From an uncultured Collinsella sp. (lineage in GTDB: Bacteria; Actinomycetota; Coriobacteriia; Coriobacteriales; Coriobacteriaceae), in contig CAUASQ010000042.1 of assembly GCA_958431945.1 (NCBI GenBank), forward strand, positions 1-12,190: 12,190 nucleotides of DNA. Reading direction: 5' to 3'. Below the pieces are notes generated by a model. That model did no database searches and was not told the DNA's origin. It saw only the letters and a list, made by a program, of their open reading frames with translations. Positions 1 to 6,833 of the stretch are shown here, piece by piece; position 1 is the first letter of the stretch, and each line of letters begins with the position of its first letter. A program made the translations under genes and the position numbers.

Positions 1-1376
1 GCTCCGGCAACGGGGCCCATCTCGACCAGATAGTCGGCTTCCGCCAGTACGCGCGTATCGTGGTCGACAACGACCACGGTGTTGCCGTCATCAACCAGAT
101 CGCGCATCACGGCCACCAAGCCGTCGACATTGGCAGGATGCAAGCCAATCGAAGGCTCGTCCAGCACATAAAGCACGCCCGTCGATCGGTTGCGCACCAC
201 GCGGGCGAGCTGAACGCGCTGGCGCTCACCCGTGGAGAGCGTGGCACCGGCGCGATCGAGTGAAAGGTAATCGAGACCCAGATCGACCAGGCGACGGGCC
301 ACGCTCAAAAAAGAATCGCAGATATCCGTCGCCATGGGCTGCATCTCGGCCGGCAAGGATGCGGGCACCCCGTGCACCCACTCAATCGCCTCGCCCAGCG
401 TCATGGCCGCCGCCTGCGCCAGATTGATACCGCGCACCTGGGGCTGGCGTGCCGCCTCGGAGAGACGCGTGCCACCGCAATCGCGGCATGGCCCCTCGCG
501 TAAAAAGCGCGCAACGCGCTTGAGGCCCTTGTCGTCCTTAACCTTGGCGAGCGCATTCTCGACGGTATAGATAGCGTTGTAATAGGTAAAGTCGAGCGGC
601 GTGGCGCCCTCGCCGTTTTTGGGAACGTAGAGAATGTGCTTCTTAACCGCCGGGCCGTGGAACACGATGTCGCGCTCTTGAGGCGTGAGCTGGTTAAACG
701 GCACATCGGTGCGCACGCCCATCTCGCCAGCCACTTGCTTCATCAGATCCCACATGAGCGTGCCCCAGGGAAGCACCGCGCCTTCATTGATGGTCTTTGA
801 CTCGTCGGGCACCAGGCTCGCCTCGTCCACCTCGCGCATGACACCGGTGCCGCCGCAGGTGGGACACGCACCGCCGCTGTTAAACGCAAGGTCCTCGGCG
901 CTCGGCGCGTAGAACTCACGACCGCATGCAGGGCACGTGAGCGACAGGCCCGCAGCCACGTTAAGGCTCGGCTCCACACGCGCCCCGCAATGCGGGCACA
1001 CGTGATGGGCGCAACGGCTAAAGAGCAGGCGCAGGCTATTGTTGAGCTCGGTCATGGTGCCAAAGGTCGAGCGTACGCCCGGCACGCTGGGGCGCTGATG
1101 CAATGCGAGCGCCGCCGGTACGTGCAATACCTCATCCACCTGAGCGTGCTCGGCCTGCGTCAAACGACGGCGGGTATAAGTGCTGAGCGCCTCCAGATAG
1201 CGACGCGAGCCCTCGGCATAAAGAACCCCCAGCGCCAGCGAACTCTTGCCCGAACCCGACACGCCGGCAATGCCCACGAGCTTTCCCAGCGGAATATCGA
1301 TATCGATGTCTTTGAGGTTATGGACGCGCGCGCCACGCACCTCGATAGCCTGCGGGCTCATCTTCTGTTCCGTCAC
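1..1376 (-). CDS. uvrA: UvrA-like ABC ATPase (class II, UvrA2 type), 3' part missing
   Basis: This is the first about 458 residues of a UvrA-family protein; the rest lies beyond base 1. UvrA is a dimeric DNA-damage-sensing ABC ATPase of nucleotide excision repair. Visible in order: Walker A GVSGSGKS (residues 38-45), a zinc module with CPACG and CPTCG (Cys148, 151, 171, 174), a CRDCGGTRL motif, the ABC signature LSTGERQRVQLARVV, Walker B VLYVLDEPSIGLHP and an H-loop VVVDHD. Between the CPHCG at 127-131 and the zinc module there are only about 17 residues, where canonical UvrA has well over 100 residues that bind UvrB. This is the known feature of class II UvrA (Deinococcus UvrA2, drug-resistance DrrC type). 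A GTG start at 1376 has AGGG upstream; the in-frame ATG at 1361 is an alternative. It begins 10 bases after the ATPase gene ends, so co-transcription is likely. Role in repair or drug tolerance is inferred. Confidence 0.93.
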   Translation of the reverse strand, partial: MTEQKMSPQAIEVRGARVHNLKDIDIDIPLGKLVGIAGVSGSGKSSLALGVLYAEGSRRYLEALSTYTRRRLTQAEHAQVDEVLHVPAALALHQRPSVPGVRSTFGTMTELNNSLRLLFSRCAHHVCPHCGARVEPSLNVAAGLSLTCPACGREFYAPSAEDLAFNSGGACPTCGGTGVMREVDEASLVPDESKTINEGAVLPWGTLMWDLMKQVAGEMGVRTDVPFNQLTPQERDIVFHGPAVKKHILYVPKNGEGATPLDFTYYNAIYTVENALAKVKDDKGLKRVARFLREGPCRDCGGTRLSEAARQPQVRGINLAQAAAMTLGEAIEWVHGVPASLPAEMQPMATDICDSFLSVARRLVDLGLDYLSLDRAGATLSTGERQRVQLARVVRNRSTGVLYVLDEPSIGLHPANVDGLVAVMRDLVDDGNTVVVVDHDTRVLAEADYLVEMGPVAG

Positions 1377-1386
1377 CTTTATCACC

Positions 1387-2505
1387 CTACTCATGCCATA
1401 AAACTCGATCGCGAATGTACGCGCCCAGCATGGGCACGGTAAACCGGACGAGGCCGTATCCGGCAGCTTCGATGACGCGCTCGCGAATCAGGCTTGCGCG
1501 ATATTTGCTCGCCCAGCTCTGGGTACGATCACAACGCTCAATGATGTCCGCCATGCGCGTCGGTTTGTTCTCGTCAACCGCCATAGCCTCGATAAAAAGG
1601 CGCTGTGGACTGCGCAGCCCGTAATACAGGGGCGCGTCAACCGCTTCGTAGAACTCGGAGACGGCATCCACGTGCCCAGCCTCAACATCGTGCCCTTCAA
1701 TGGCCTGCGAGCCACGTCGGACAGCAGAGCGCCACATGTAATAGCCCACCAGCTGAACCATATAGGGATGCCCCATGCTCTTGCGTGCCGCAAGGTCCGC
1801 CGTCTCCGCGTCAACGTAAAGACCAGCGTCTTTGACCGTCTGGATATATGAATCGCGCACCTTGGGCAAAGAAATCGCCCCCAGCGTACGCTGCTGGGCA
1901 CGGCGCAAAAACGTCACGCTCGGCTCTTCGAGCAAGTCATCAACCATACTGGGCAATCCAGCGAACACCAGCGCAAGACCGCGCTGGTCGCTATCGGGCA
2001 ATCCCGTAGCATCCTGATCTCCGAGCACTTGCTGATAGAGAACGGCAAGAGCCGCCAGCTCCTCGATAGACGCAGACTGCGCCTCGTCAATCGCAAACAG
2101 TATGCCCTTGCCTGGACCGAGCTTCTTGAGGCGCTCGTTGACCAGCCCTCGTAACGTCTCGCCCTTTGCTCGCGCCGCCTCGACCGACATCCGGCCAAAC
2201 GACGGCCCGAACTCCATTGACGTCACAACGGGTTTATTCGAGCGAAGCGCGTCGGCTAAGCGGTCGCATAAGCCAAGCGAAGCGGAATCGGAGATAACCG
2301 CCCATCCGCGCTCGCTGGCTAGACGTTGCAGCTCCCGCAGGAGAACCGTTTTGCCGCAGCCGCGGTTTCCCGTAATGAGCATGAGCCTACCCGGCGCTCC
2401 GGCGCCGTTGTCGAGTCCTTCCTCAAAATCTTCGATGACCGACTCTCGACCGATGAGCATCGGAGGCCGCTTGCCTGCCGTTGGCTTAAAGGGATTTGGA
2501 TTCAT
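1387..2505 (-). CDS. AAA-type ATP-binding protein (AAA_16/Orc1-like), 372 aa
   Basis: A stand-alone P-loop ATPase of 372 residues. Walker A is GNRGCGKT (46-53), Walker B is ILFAIDEAQ (135-143), and LALVFAGLPS (177-186) fits the sensor-1 strand. FLRRAQQRTLG after it may supply an arginine finger. The last 80 or so residues contain no further catalytic motif and look like a winged-helix domain, as in Orc1/Cdc6-like and STAND-like ATPases. No membrane segment or signal peptide is seen, so it should be cytoplasmic. The start is fixed by AGGAGG at 2511-2516, five bases before the ATG. It sits between a TetM-like GTPase gene and the UvrA-like gene on the same strand, and it has its own promoter-like repeat region (2540-2570). 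This family is common in actinobacteria and its substrate is not known; it could be a regulator, a chaperone-like switch or a defence-associated ATPase. Confidence 0.9.
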   Translation of the reverse strand: MNPNPFKPTAGKRPPMLIGRESVIEDFEEGLDNGAGAPGRLMLITGNRGCGKTVLLRELQRLASERGWAVISDSASLGLCDRLADALRSNKPVVTSMEFGPSFGRMSVEAARAKGETLRGLVNERLKKLGPGKGILFAIDEAQSASIEELAALAVLYQQVLGDQDATGLPDSDQRGLALVFAGLPSMVDDLLEEPSVTFLRRAQQRTLGAISLPKVRDSYIQTVKDAGLYVDAETADLAARKSMGHPYMVQLVGYYMWRSAVRRGSQAIEGHDVEAGHVDAVSEFYEAVDAPLYYGLRSPQRLFIEAMAVDENKPTRMADIIERCDRTQSWASKYRASLIRERVIEAAGYGLVRFTVPMLGAYIRDRVLWHE

Positions 2506-2539
2506 GTCGGCCTCCTCGGATCGGTAAACCCTGGTAATA

Positions 2540-2570
2540 GTTATACCAACTTATACCGAGTTATACCAAT
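2540..2570 (-). promoter_or_regulatory. Three 10-bp-phased GGTATAA repeats over a promoter
   Basis: On the minus strand the heptamer GGTATAA occurs three times with its copies exactly 10 bp apart (plus strand TTATACC at 2541, 2551 and 2561), one helical turn per repeat. The outer copies share the longer form TTGGTATAAC. A -35-like TTGGTA (2564-2569) and a -10-like TATAAC (2540-2545) are 18 bp apart and lie inside the first and third copies. This places the repeats on the promoter of the ATPase gene, 35 bases upstream of its ATG. Phased direct repeats over a promoter are typical of an operator for a cooperatively binding protein, but the binding protein is unknown. Confidence 0.6.
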
Positions 2571-2598
2571 TAAATGCGGCAAAGAGTCTGACCCTCTA

Positions 2599-4602
2599 TC
2601 ACCTATGGCCGAAAAACTCGGCGTCTGCTGCTCGCCAGGAGCGGAAGGTGGCGGGATCGACCTTTACGTGCGCTGCGGCGGGGACGTCGTACCACTTGAC
2701 GGTGTAGCCGGCGCCGTGAGAGCAAAAGACCGAGTCGGGCGTGCTGGGCAGATCGGCCTCGGGCTCATAGGCGGCCGTCTCGATTACGCGCTCGGCATCA
2801 TGACAGGGCGCGTAACCGGCGAACTCCAGATACAGATGCCCGCGACCGCTCGTATAGGCGGCCACCTCCAACGCATAATCCTGCACCTCGGATGCCGGCA
2901 CGCGACCCACAAGCTTCGCCCGGTCTCCCGCCATCGTCGGCGGCTCGTACTCGGCACCCATGCGCGTGGCATCCGAGAGCGCCCGGCCCACGCACTCCCC
3001 CGGCACCTCGAGCTCAAAGTGGTACCACGGCTCCAACAGCACCGCCGTGCCAGCCTCACGCGCCTGCATCAAACCCTGGCGAATCGCGCGGTACGTGGCC
3101 TGGCGAAAATCGCCGCCCTCGGTGTGCTTGGCATGCGCACGGCCGCCCGTGAGCGTAATGCGCACATCGGTGATGGGCGAGCCGGTCAGCACGCCCAGGT
3201 GATCGCGCTCCATGGCGTTGGTGAGTGCCAAACGCTGCCAGTTAAGATCGAGCTCATCGGTCGAGGTCACGGTGCCAAACTGCACGCCCGAACCCGCTGG
3301 CAACGGCTCCAGGCGCAGATGTACCTCGGCATAGTGGCGCAGTGGCTCAAAGTGGCCCACACCCTCGACCGGCTGCGAAATGGTCTCCTTATAGAGGATG
3401 CCGCCGGGCTCAAACTCGACCGCAAAGCCAAAACGATCGGCCAGCACGCGCTGCACGACCTCGAGCTGCACCGCTCCCATGAGCTGCAGATGTATTTGTT
3501 CAAGATGCGTGTTCCAGCTTACGCCGAGCATGGGGTCTTCGTCTGCCAGCTCAGTCAACGCTTTGAATACCACATGGACGTCGTGTTCGCCCGGCAGCAC
3601 GGTATAGGTGAGAACCGGCGCAATGACAGGTGCATCGCCCGCGGGCTCCGCGCCCAGGGCATCACCCGGGCGAACGTGCGCGAGGCCCGTCACGGCGCAG
3701 ATGCCGCCAGCGGCAACTTCCTGGGCAAGCTCGTATTTCTCGCCGTTATAGATGCGCACCTGGTCGATCTTCTGCTCCCATGGCTCGGCACCGGAACGTC
3801 CGCCAATCACCTGCTTGGCATGCAGCGTGCCGCCGGTCACTTTAACCCAAGCCAAGCGCTCGCCGCGATCCCCGCGGCTGACGCGATAGACGAGGGCGGC
3901 AAACTCCGGGAGCCACGCCTGTTCGCGCATCAGCGCGCATATACCATCCAACAGCTCGTCCACACCTTGGTCCTTGAGCGCCGAGCCGGCAAAGCAGGGA
4001 AAGAGCTTGCGCTCAGCAACCATGCGCGACAGCGTCGCGGAGGAAAGCTCACCCGCCTCAAGAAACTCCTCGAGCGCCGCCTCGTCTAACGCAGCAGCAT
4101 CCTCCTGAACGGCCCCGCCCGCCAGCAGTTCGCTGGCATCCAGGCAGCCCTCGGAAAGACGCTGCCCGAGCTGTGCCAGCAAAGCATCGCGGCCAGGATT
4201 CTCCAAATCGATTTTGTTGATATAGATGAACGTCGGAATGTCATAGCGCGCAAGCAGGCGCCACAGGGTTTCGGTGTGCCCCTGCACGCCATCGTTGGCA
4301 CCCACAACCAAAATCGCGTAGTCCAGCGCGCGCAATGTGCGCTCCGCCTCAGCAGAAAAATCGACATGCCCCGGTGCATCCACGAGCATGACGTGGGTAT
4401 CGCCGTGGTCGAGTACGGCCTGCGACGAGAAAATCGTGATGCCGCGCTCGCGCTCAATCTCGTTCGTATCCAGATGCGAATCGCCATCGTCCACGCGGCC
4501 GCGCTTGCGAATGCGACCCGCATTGAACAGCATGGCCTCGGCCAACGTGGTCTTGCCGGCATCGACATGCGCCAAGATTCCAACGACCGCTTGCTTCGAC
4601 AT
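2599..4602 (-). CDS. TetM/EF-G-like ribosomal protection-type GTPase, 667 aa
   Basis: A translational GTPase with the TetM/TetO architecture. GTPase motifs are AHVDAGKT (11-18, P-loop), RGIT (53-56, switch I), DAPGH (75-79) and NKID (129-132), followed by SALKDQGVDELLD as G5. Domain III is recognisable from LMGAVQLEVVQRVL and domain V from YTSGRGHLYLEFAGY. These proteins bind the ribosome like EF-G, and the tetracycline-resistance members dislodge the drug. The domain IV tip here reads RAHAKHTEGGDFR (about 488-500), while TetM has YYSPVSTPADFR, so the Ser-Pro-Val element that enters the drug site is absent. A tail of roughly 70 residues follows domain V, about twice the TetM tail. The ATG at 4602 is preferred because GAGGAG lies just upstream; an in-frame ATG 23 codons earlier has no such site. 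It is a confident member of the superfamily, but tetracycline resistance is not supported. Confidence 0.92.
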   Translation of the reverse strand: MSKQAVVGILAHVDAGKTTLAEAMLFNAGRIRKRGRVDDGDSHLDTNEIERERGITIFSSQAVLDHGDTHVMLVDAPGHVDFSAEAERTLRALDYAILVVGANDGVQGHTETLWRLLARYDIPTFIYINKIDLENPGRDALLAQLGQRLSEGCLDASELLAGGAVQEDAAALDEAALEEFLEAGELSSATLSRMVAERKLFPCFAGSALKDQGVDELLDGICALMREQAWLPEFAALVYRVSRGDRGERLAWVKVTGGTLHAKQVIGGRSGAEPWEQKIDQVRIYNGEKYELAQEVAAGGICAVTGLAHVRPGDALGAEPAGDAPVIAPVLTYTVLPGEHDVHVVFKALTELADEDPMLGVSWNTHLEQIHLQLMGAVQLEVVQRVLADRFGFAVEFEPGGILYKETISQPVEGVGHFEPLRHYAEVHLRLEPLPAGSGVQFGTVTSTDELDLNWQRLALTNAMERDHLGVLTGSPITDVRITLTGGRAHAKHTEGGDFRQATYRAIRQGLMQAREAGTAVLLEPWYHFELEVPGECVGRALSDATRMGAEYEPPTMAGDRAKLVGRVPASEVQDYALEVAAYTSGRGHLYLEFAGYAPCHDAERVIETAAYEPEADLPSTPDSVFCSHGAGYTVKWYDVPAAAHVKVDPATFRSWRAADAEFFGHR

Positions 4603-4621
4603 GGCTCTCCTCTTATTGCAA

Positions 4622-4644
4622 GCCCATCGCACGCGGCAACGGGC
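4622..4644 (-). promoter_or_regulatory. Leader hairpin upstream of the TetM-like gene
   Basis: In the untranslated leader the minus strand can fold CCCGTTGC against GCGATGGG around a CGCGT loop, with one further closing pair, giving a 9-bp stem containing G-U pairs. It lies about 20 bases before the start codon and ahead of the GAGGAG ribosome binding site. Classical tet(M) genes are controlled by leader attenuation, so a leader hairpin is noteworthy, but there is no T-run and no evident leader peptide. Confidence 0.3.
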
Positions 4645-4662
4645 GTCCTCGTTCCACACTGG

Positions 4663-4691
4663 ATGATACAATTTACTTGCCGGCGGGCGAA
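4663..4691 (-). promoter_or_regulatory. Possible promoter of the TetM-like gene
   Basis: On the minus strand TTCGCC (4686-4691) and TATCAT (4663-4668) are separated by 17 bp, about 60 bases before the ATG at 4602. The -10 is good, the -35 is poor. It is the best sigma-70-like pair in an otherwise gene-free stretch. Confidence 0.3.
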
Positions 4692-4789
4692 GCGGGCCCT
4701 ATCCCCCGACCAAGCTCATCGCCCCGCGTTGCCGCGCGGCGATTTTCGTAGGTTCGCGCCTTGCGAAAGCCGGCTTGCAAAACAGCCAG

Positions 4790-4827
4790 CGAACGAAAAT
4801 GGCCCCACCCGGGGCCATTTTCGTTCG
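4790..4827 (-). terminator. Perfect 17-bp stem, terminator of the GNAT gene
   Basis: CGAACGAAAATGGCCCC (4790-4806) is perfectly complementary to GGGGCCATTTTCGTTCG (4811-4827) with an ACCC loop. The GC core followed by ATTTTCG is an intrinsic terminator shape in both directions. It begins 28 bases after the stop codon of the acetyltransferase gene, so it most likely ends that transcript and insulates the TetM-like gene. The remaining gene-free sequence at 4603-4855 also holds an ATCGCC-type dyad (4718-4743) and the palindrome AAGCCGGCTT (4767-4776). Confidence 0.75.
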
Positions 4828-4855
4828 TGCGAATTGTTGATACGCGTCCCCGCTC

Positions 4856-5347
4856 TTATGCCTCGCGCAGCCAGTCAAACGCAACACGCGGTGTGCCGTC
4901 CGACACATACACGATGCCGGCGCGCTCAAACCCCGCCTTGATGCTCGCCCCCTGCATGGGCAGGTTGTCCTGATGCGTGTCGATGCGCAGGTGATCGGCA
5001 CGCTCCTTGGCAAAGGCAAACATCGCAGCCGCGATACCGTGCACGGTGCCATCGGACGCCACACGATGCAGCACGGCGTATGGAGTGTCGCTACGCCATT
5101 GCCCGTCCTCAATTACGTCATAGCACCCGTCCGGGCCCGGTAAAAAGGCAAACGTCGCCACCACGCGGCCGTCGACTTCGCACACATAGCTGCCACCGGC
5201 GGCGATATCGGCAGCCAGCTGCTCGGCAGAAGGCGTGCCCTCGGGCCATTGCGTGGCGTTGCCATGCGCGCGCATAAAGGCGCGGGCAGCGTCATAGATA
5301 GCCATGACGGCGGGAATGTCGGTATCGAGGGTTTTTCTGATCATCAC
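4856..5347 (-). CDS. GNAT family N-acetyltransferase, 163 aa
   Basis: A small cytoplasmic acetyltransferase of the GNAT fold, which transfers acetyl from acetyl-CoA to an amine; the acceptor cannot be told from sequence. The N-terminal IRKTLDTDIPAVMAIYDAARAFM is the typical first strand and helix, YVCEVDGRVVATFAF is the central hairpin, and VHGIAAAMFAFAKE stands in for the acetyl-CoA-binding loop. The C-terminal LRIDTHQDNLPMQGASIKAGFERAG is the conserved helix of one common subfamily. Length is normal for the family. GTG at 5347 is followed directly by ATG at 5344; GAGG at 5355-5358 serves either one, with spacing slightly better for GTG. The gene is divergent from the small zinc-ribbon-like gene and ends in a strong terminator, so it is probably transcribed alone. 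Confidence 0.9.
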   Translation of the reverse strand: MMIRKTLDTDIPAVMAIYDAARAFMRAHGNATQWPEGTPSAEQLAADIAAGGSYVCEVDGRVVATFAFLPGPDGCYDVIEDGQWRSDTPYAVLHRVASDGTVHGIAAAMFAFAKERADHLRIDTHQDNLPMQGASIKAGFERAGIVYVSDGTPRVAFDWLREA

Positions 5348-5366
5348 GCGGCGACCTCACGTTTAT

Positions 5367-5396
5367 TGGTATCACTTTGGTTGAGCAATGATACCA
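5367..5396. promoter_or_regulatory. TGGTATCA / TGATACCA inverted repeat between divergent genes
   Basis: Two 8-base arms, TGGTATCA (5367-5374) and TGATACCA (5389-5396), form a perfect dyad with 14 bases between. It lies in the 74-base gap between the acetyltransferase gene and the oppositely oriented 98-residue protein gene, where a shared operator would be expected. The arm with its flank, ATTGGTATCAC, resembles the ATTGGTATAAC repeat upstream of the ATPase gene. A binding protein is not identified. Confidence 0.5.
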
Positions 5397-5421
5397 GCGT
5401 TTGGAGAGGGGCACGAAGCAG

Positions 5422-5718
5422 ATGGGGAGCAAAAAGCGAGCCGCCTGGTCAAAGGCAAAAAGCGAGTTTTTGAGCGCTGCCACCGGCGGCGATATGAGCG
5501 ACCTGTTTGCGCGCGAAGACGAGCGCCGCGACGCCCTGGACGCCGAGCGCGATGAGGCCTGGCGCTACAAGTCGTGCGAGCGCAAAAACCGTTACGACAC
5601 GCGCGCTGAGGCCGAGGCTGTTATGGCCGACTGCGAAAACCGCGGGCGGCGTGGTTTGGCCTGCTACAAATGCGAATACTGCGGTGGATGGCACCTGACG
5701 TCGCACCCTTGGAAATAG
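5422..5718 (+). CDS. Small protein with Cys/His zinc-ribbon-like C-terminus, 98 aa
   Basis: A charged, soluble 98-residue protein without signal peptide or membrane segment. The N-terminal half is rich in Lys, Arg, Asp and Glu and probably helical (RDALDAERDEAWRY). The second half has CERKNRYDTRAEAEAVMADC and ends in CYKCEYCGGWHLTSH, giving Cys81, 84, 87, His91 and His95 as likely metal ligands. The pattern of K-x-x-Y, a short helix with EAE, then CxxCGGWHLTS is known from many small uncharacterised proteins of phages, plasmids and actinobacteria, but no function is established. The ATG at 5422 follows GGAGAGGGG at a workable distance; an in-frame TTG at 5401 overlaps that site and is rejected. 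It is divergent from the acetyltransferase gene and convergent with rsmJ. Confidence 0.8.
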   Translation: MGSKKRAAWSKAKSEFLSAATGGDMSDLFAREDERRDALDAERDEAWRYKSCERKNRYDTRAEAEAVMADCENRGRRGLACYKCEYCGGWHLTSHPWK

Positions 5719-5766
5719 GCACTGCATCGGCACAGCATTGACGGAGCGCCAGCCATCGCACGCAAG

Positions 5767-6471
5767 CTACGGGCGCGGCGGCACCAAAACATCGTAACGA
5801 ACGGCCTTGCCCGCAAGTTGATAGCTCGGCTTAACGCCGGCAAGCAGCGGGCCCTTTACCGGCCGCTTGATAACGACCTTGCGCGGACGCGCCGCAAGCG
5901 CAGCTTCGGCCAGCGTCTCCTCATCGGCACACGGCTGTTCCAAATGGTGCAAGAGTTGGAACTTCTTTTTCACCGCCGCGCTCTTGGTGCGCTCGGGAAA
6001 CATGGGGTCCAGATACACCACGTCGGGAGCGGCAAGCTCGCCCTGCCCGATCAGCTCAGCTGTATGGCGAAGGCCAGCAATGCTGTCCTCGCCCGCATGT
6101 AAGCGCATACGCGACACGGCAACCGCAAGCGCCGGATCATCTGCCGCGCGATCCAAGGCATCCTTGAGGAGCGCCGCGATCACGCAATCCTGTTCATACA
6201 GATCGACGGTAAAGCCCGCGGCCGCCAACAGCAGCGAATCCTCGCCAAAGCCTGCCGTGGCATCAATCGCCCATGGGCACTCAATGCCTTTTGCGCGCGC
6301 AGCCTTTACCAACAGCTCTTGCTGCAGACGGCCCTGTTTGAGCCGCGGAAGCATGCGAGTAAAATCGGCTCGCAGCTCCATCGAGCCGTCGGTGAGCGTG
6401 AGGCCCTCGGACTTCCCGGTCAGCTCAAGCCCCGCGGCCCGAGCAACAGAAAAGGGATCGACGACGCCCAT
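5767..6471 (-). CDS. rsmJ: 16S rRNA (guanine-1516-N2)-methyltransferase RsmJ, 234 aa
   Basis: A class I SAM-dependent methyltransferase matching RsmJ (YhiQ), which makes m2G1516 in 16S rRNA in Escherichia coli. The SAM motif is DATAGFGED (from residue 70), followed by YEQDCVIAALLKDAL, which resembles the RsmJ segment ERNPVVAALLDDGL. The catalytic-region motif VVYLDPMFPERTKSAAVKKK (about 151-170) is nearly the family signature. The tail RKVVIKRPVKGPLLAG also fits. The ATG at 6471 is chosen because AAGGAG lies five bases before it; an in-frame GTG at 6477 overlaps that site and cannot use it. The length is slightly below the roughly 250 residues usual in Proteobacteria. A gene for a 46-residue membrane protein lies 64 bases upstream on the same strand. 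Confidence 0.92.
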   Translation of the reverse strand: MGVVDPFSVARAAGLELTGKSEGLTLTDGSMELRADFTRMLPRLKQGRLQQELLVKAARAKGIECPWAIDATAGFGEDSLLLAAAGFTVDLYEQDCVIAALLKDALDRAADDPALAVAVSRMRLHAGEDSIAGLRHTAELIGQGELAAPDVVYLDPMFPERTKSAAVKKKFQLLHHLEQPCADEETLAEAALAARPRKVVIKRPVKGPLLAGVKPSYQLAGKAVRYDVLVPPRP

Positions 6472-6535
6472 GGACACTCCTTAACAAGCAAAACGAATAC
6501 GCGGGGCGCCGTTTATGCCAGCACCCAACCGTCCG

Positions 6536-6676
6536 CTATTGTCCCACATGCGACATGGCCCACAGCATCCCAATGCAAAGCACCGCCATCAATCCCGTGC
6601 ACACGGCAGCGATCACGGAATCGCCCATGCGCCTTCCCAGCGACCGCGGCTCTCGTACTTGCTCTGCTCCGTACAT
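6536..6676 (-). CDS. Small single-pass membrane protein, 46 aa
   Basis: A 46-residue protein beginning MYGAEQVREPRSLGRRMGD, with a basic N-terminal part and one hydrophobic segment SVIAAVCTGLMAVLCIGMLWAM near the C-terminus. It would insert in the membrane with the arginine-rich end inside. The evidence that it is real is the strong AAGGAGGA (6683-6690), placed seven bases from the ATG at 6676 (a second ATG directly before it at 6679 has a shorter gap), plus the charge and hydrophobicity layout. It lies upstream of rsmJ on the same strand and may share its transcript. It has no recognised family. Confidence 0.65.
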   Translation of the reverse strand: MYGAEQVREPRSLGRRMGDSVIAAVCTGLMAVLCIGMLWAMSHVGQ

Positions 6677-6833
6677 CATGACTCCTCCTTGAGACCAGCT
6701 CCTTGTTACGGCCTCATCATCGCAGCGCCGCACATGAGCTGCCATCGATTTGGCTTACGTCCAGCTTTCCTTTTTGAAAGGTTGGGTTGGGCCGCGCGGG
6801 CTCAAAGCGCTTTCAGGCGCATGCATCGCTGCG

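Noticed and set aside
401..979. Minus-strand open frames of 101 and 78 codons
   Set aside because: They overlap the UvrA-like coding sequence out of frame and are Arg/Ser-rich shadow translations.
2582..2598. AGAG/CTCT hairpin after the TetM-like stop codon
   Set aside because: Only four pairs and no T-run on the minus strand; too weak to call a terminator.
2326..4089. 587-codon open frame on the plus strand
   Set aside because: It runs antisense to the TetM-like gene and part of the ATPase gene, lacks a ribosome binding site and has no recognisable domain; GC-rich coding DNA commonly leaves long open antisense frames.
5401..5421. TTG start extending the zinc-ribbon-like protein by seven residues
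   Set aside because: It overlaps the GGAGAGGGG ribosome binding site used by the ATG at 5422.
6472..6477. GTG start for rsmJ
   Set aside because: It overlaps the AAGGAG site; the ATG at 6471 has correct spacing.
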